DNA of 23,434 bases, from the NCBI GenBank assembly GCA_002686705.1, contig NYYH01000048.1:1-23434 (forward strand), written 5' to 3'. Source of the stretch: Bacteroidota bacterium (GTDB lineage Bacteria > Bacteroidota > Bacteroidia > Bacteroidales > F082). Position numbers and translations under genes: made by a program. Under the pieces are notes generated by a model that did no database searches, had not been told where the DNA came from, and saw only the letters and a program-made list of their open reading frames with translations. Shown one piece after another: positions 22,536 to 23,434 of this stretch; position 1 is the first letter of the stretch, and the number at the start of each line of letters is the position of its first letter.

Positions 22536-23434
22536 TTAATAAATATCTAAGTCTCTTCCAACAATAACTTTTCCTTCATAGTTTGTTGCAATCTCATTTA
22601 ATAACTCTTCATCAGTTGCACCCCAAAATAGTATATGATAGAGAACGATCAAACCAGGTTGTGCCTGGTTTGCAATATCGGCAAGTTCAATTGTTGATGT
22701 ATGATTCCGCGCATGGTAGTTCTTCCAGAATTCATCCTTTTTGTCGTAACCTTTTTTAGAATATACTTCATGAACAAGGATATCTGCCCCTTTAGCATAT
22801 TCAATAATTTTTTCAGAGGGTGAAGAATCACCTGATAGTACAATAATTTTATCCGGGGTAGTAAAACGGAATCCCCAGGCATTTGGCCAAGTTCCATGTG
22901 GTACAGGGAATGCTTCCACTTTTATATTTTCATCTTTATAGATAACACCTTCTTCAGTAAATTCATGGCTGTTAACACGCCATCCTTGGTTGTTAGCAGG
23001 TTCATAACCATATACACGGTATCTAATATCTTCTTGATAAGCCTGTAGTATATGACTGGTCATATCATTAATCCCTTCAGGACCGTATACTTCAAGTGGT
23101 TCATCTCTACCCATAACCCAGGGGGTAAGGATCAAGTCGGGGTAACCGGTTGTATGATCAGAATGCAAATGGGTAAGAAAAGCTCTTTTAATATTTTTGA
23201 TATCAAGACCTTCTATTTCTCCACCATACCTTGGAGACATTGCAGCAGCACGACGAATTAATCCGGGGCCAAAATCAACAATATACGGGGTGTCATTTAC
23301 AATAATTGCAACCGAGCAACCCGACTGTGATGGTGAGGGATTTGGATTCCCAGTTCCAAGCATTACAACCTTTGTGATATCAGAATTTGAGAAATTTCTT
23401 TGAGCATATGAAAGCGAAATGGAAAGGGAAGTCC
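22536..23434 (-). CDS. Exported metallo-beta-lactamase-fold hydrolase (5' end outside the window)
   Basis: The frame is open to the window edge, so an internal ATG at 23363 is not the start. The residues before it include SLSISLSYAQRNFSNSD, which looks like the end of a signal peptide cleaved after a YAQ-type site; mature protein then reads ITKVVMLGTGNPNPSPSQSG. Metal-binding motifs are THLHSDHTTGYPDL (HxHxDH), FPVPHGTWPNAWGFRF, LSGDSS, and HARNHTS. The RNase Z/arylsulfatase-like MBL layout fits; the substrate is unknown. Being exported rules against tRNase Z. It is complete at the C-terminus (GRDLDIY) and is separated from the truncated lipoprotein by about 175 bp. Confidence 0.85.
   Translation of the reverse strand, partial: TSLSISLSYAQRNFSNSDITKVVMLGTGNPNPSPSQSGCSVAIIVNDTPYIVDFGPGLIRRAAAMSPRYGGEIEGLDIKNIKRAFLTHLHSDHTTGYPDLILTPWVMGRDEPLEVYGPEGINDMTSHILQAYQEDIRYRVYGYEPANNQGWRVNSHEFTEEGVIYKDENIKVEAFPVPHGTWPNAWGFRFTTPDKIIVLSGDSSPSEKIIEYAKGADILVHEVYSKKGYDKKDEFWKNYHARNHTSTIELADIANQAQPGLIVLYHILFWGATDEELLNEIATNYEGKVIVGRDLDIY

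Noticed and set aside
1..23434. CRISPR arrays, tRNA or rRNA genes, toxin-antitoxin or phage-defence genes
   Set aside because: No regularly spaced repeats, tRNA-like cloverleaf or characteristic gene families were recognised in the window.

Overview
The window comes from an AT-rich member of the Bacteroidota, most likely an anaerobic or facultative Bacteroidales/Marinilabiliales-type organism. The sequence evidence is a type IX secretion (T9SS) C-terminal sorting domain, repeated TAnnTTTG promoter cores typical of this phylum, weak Shine-Dalgarno use, and an rnf operon led by an RseC-family gene. Genus and species cannot be read from the window.

Layout. (1) 106-3458: a plus-strand operon for an NfnA-like flavoprotein, an NfnB/GltA-like flavoprotein and a dihydroorotate-dehydrogenase-like protein, closed by a strong intrinsic terminator. 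(2) 3703-7524: a SlyD-like FKBP prolyl isomerase, then a large TPR/PAS sensor histidine kinase whose N-terminus may be shifted by a T7 homopolymer. (3) 7542-9368 on the minus strand: nadC followed by a YihY/BrkB-family membrane protein. (4) 9648-11159: a lipoprotein of unknown function and a short-chain dehydrogenase. (5) 11184-17093: an RseC-family protein and a complete rnfBCDGEA set. (6) 17166-18608: an FkbM-type methyltransferase and an FtsE-like ABC ATPase. (7) 18686-22359 on the minus strand: a TorD-family chaperone, a DmsB-like four-cluster iron-sulfur protein carrying a T9SS sorting domain, an IS3-family element of about 1570 bp, and a lipoprotein gene cut off by that element. (8) 22536 to the window end: an exported metallo-beta-lactamase-fold hydrolase, incomplete at its 5' end.

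How the genes fit together. Nfn-type transhydrogenase and Rnf both exchange electrons between ferredoxin and NAD(P)H, and Rnf couples this to ion transport, so regions 1 and 5 form a redox and energy core. Region 7 is the most unusual part. TorD and a DmsB-like subunit normally serve a Tat-exported molybdopterin oxidoreductase, yet here the iron-sulfur subunit ends in a T9SS cell-surface sorting domain and no catalytic subunit is visible. The IS element sits 11 bp before the likely start codon of this subunit. It has no matching target duplication, and its other side lies in a different gene that is truncated. This points to an IS-mediated rearrangement, or an assembly join, that removed the catalytic gene. 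The candidate novel system is therefore a surface-directed DMSO-reductase-family electron-transfer complex, seen here as a remnant.
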